DNA of 5,694 bases from Noviherbaspirillum sp. (GTDB lineage: Bacteria > Pseudomonadota > Gammaproteobacteria > Burkholderiales > Burkholderiaceae). A program made the position numbers and the translations under genes. The notes beneath the pieces are model-generated. The model saw nothing but the letters and a program-made list of their open reading frames with translations, did no database searches and was not told the origin of the DNA. This document shows positions 4,942-5,694 of this stretch, one piece after another. The stretch spans positions 1 through 5,694 of the forward strand of contig JAQGLQ010000293.1 in assembly GCA_028292785.1 (NCBI GenBank). Direction: 5' to 3'. How positions within the stretch are numbered: position 1 is the stretch's first letter; each line of letters starts with the position of its first letter.

Positions 4942-5694
4942 TCAGGCCCTCTGAAGAGGCCTTTTACTGTATGCGATCCATAGTAGCGCCATACCCAGCA
5001 CGATCATCGGCAGCGATAGCATCTGCCCGGCGGAGATGGTCCAACCCGCAAACGTGACCTGATAGTCGGGAGTCCGGAAATATTCGGTGAAGAAGCGCGC
5101 GCAACCGTAGCCGAGCGCGAACACGCCGCTGACGGCCATCGTCGGGCGCGGTTTGCGCGCATACAGCCAAAGAACGATGAACAGCAGTACGCCGTCGACC
5201 AGTGCCTGATAGATCGGCGACGGATGGCGCGGCAGATTGTCGACGTTCGGCCAGATCATCGCCCATGGCAGAGAAGCATCCGCCACCCGGCCCGGCAGTT
5301 CCGCATTGATGAAATTTCCTATGCGTCCCGCCGCATAACCGAGCGGCACCATCGGCGCGATGAAATCAAGCACGTCGAACAGGCTGCGACCCGCTTTTCG
5401 CCCCCACAGCCACATCGCGATCATCACGCCGAGGAAGCCGCCATGGAAGGACATGCCGCCTTTCCAGATCGCGAAAATCTCCAGCGGATGCGAAAAATAG
5501 TACGCGGGATTGTAGAACAGGACTTCGCCGAGCCGGCCGCCGATGACAACACCAAGCACGCCGTAGAACAGCATGTCGTCCAGGTCTTCCTTCTTCCACC
5601 CGGCCGCGGCAATATGCGGCTGCCGCACGCGCAGCTTGCCGAGGGCGATGAACTGGATGAACGCAAGCAGATACATCAAGCCGTACCAGTGCAC
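4942..5694 (-). CDS. lgt: Prolipoprotein diacylglyceryl transferase (5' end beyond window)
   Basis: Lgt is an inner-membrane enzyme that transfers diacylglyceryl from phosphatidylglycerol to the lipobox cysteine of prolipoproteins, the first step of lipoprotein maturation. The window holds 250 codons to the stop at 4942-4944. The family start normally precedes the [10 protein letters not shown] block by roughly 18-20 residues, so the GTG at the very edge is an internal valine codon rather than the start. Conserved elements, numbered from the edge, are [12 protein letters not shown] (52-63), FHGGFLG with the essential His (84), the signature [14 protein letters not shown] (123-136) with its Arg, and [12 protein letters not shown] (199-210) with conserved Arg and Glu. 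About six membrane helices are visible. The stop is 5 bases before the matB start, so the two genes are probably one operon. Confidence 0.96.
   Translation of the reverse strand: MHWYGLMYLLAFIQFIALGKLRVRQPHIAAAGWKKEDLDDMLFYGVLGVVIGGRLGEVLFYNPAYYFSHPLEIFAIWKGGMSFHGGFLGVMIAMWLWGRKAGRSLFDVLDFIAPMVPLGYAAGRIGNFINAELPGRVADASLPWAMIWPNVDNLPRHPSPIYQALVDGVLLFIVLWLYARKPRPTMAVSGVFALGYGCARFFTEYFRTPDYQVTFAGWTISAGQMLSLPMIVLGMALLWIAYSKRPLQRA
4945..4961 (-). promoter_or_regulatory. Small hairpin holding the likely matB ribosome-binding site
   Basis: At the lgt/matB junction the minus-strand RNA can form GGCC-UC / GA-(G)-GGCC-type pairing: six pairs, one bulged G (4949), loop UUCA (4952-4955). The best Shine-Dalgarno candidate, AGAGGG (4952-4947), stands 10 bases before the matB ATG and is mostly inside this stem. 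It overlaps the last codons of lgt. Ribosomes finishing lgt would open it, which suggests translational coupling; this is inference. Confidence 0.35.

Overview
The window looks like core chromosome of a betaproteobacterium, probably Burkholderiales and perhaps Oxalobacteraceae-like. This rests on the style of the Lgt, ZapA, MatB and EVE proteins, the moderately GC-rich codon use, and the order zapB-like / zapA / 6S RNA / EVE. It is an inference from remembered family sequences, not a database result. I see no insertion sequence, phage gene, CRISPR array or integrase.

Layout. (1) 1-795, minus strand: the N-terminal 265 residues of a polytopic membrane protein whose remainder lies beyond the left edge. 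It resembles the membrane sensor module that precedes PAS/histidine-kinase regions. (2) 796-1049: a gene-free stretch holding a good sigma70-type promoter for that gene and, just upstream of it, a 16-bp imperfect inverted repeat. (3) 1050-1125, minus: tRNA-Ala(CGC) with encoded CCA and its own promoter. (4) 1263-1789, plus: a division pair, a ZapB-like coiled-coil protein and ZapA, overlapping by ATGA. (5) about 1838-2047, plus: 6S RNA (ssrS) with its own promoter and a perfect 13-bp terminator. (6) 2087-2542, plus: a stand-alone EVE-domain protein. (7) 2628-3431, plus: a TauE/SafE-family membrane permease. (8) 3428-4936, minus: malonyl-CoA synthetase MatB, converging on the permease so tightly that the two stop codons share the tetranucleotide CTAG. 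(9) 4942 to the right edge, minus: lgt, prolipoprotein diacylglyceryl transferase, missing its first residues at the window edge and sitting 5 nt upstream of matB.

How the parts fit. The zapB-like/zapA pair modulates FtsZ ring assembly. The neighbouring 6S RNA sequesters sigma70 RNA polymerase holoenzyme when growth slows. The EVE gene follows the 6S terminator by about 40 bp without a convincing promoter, so it may depend on read-through. lgt and matB form a probable two-gene operon joining envelope lipoprotein maturation to malonate activation, with no obvious pathway link.

Most of the window is ordinary housekeeping sequence. The points most worth checking are the duplicated CCTTGAACC in the 6S RNA central bubble, the paired inverted repeats at two promoters (sensor gene and permease gene), a possibly leaderless zapB-like mRNA, and the three-fold repeated membrane-hairpin architecture of the truncated sensor. 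I found no convincing evidence of a wholly new multi-gene system.
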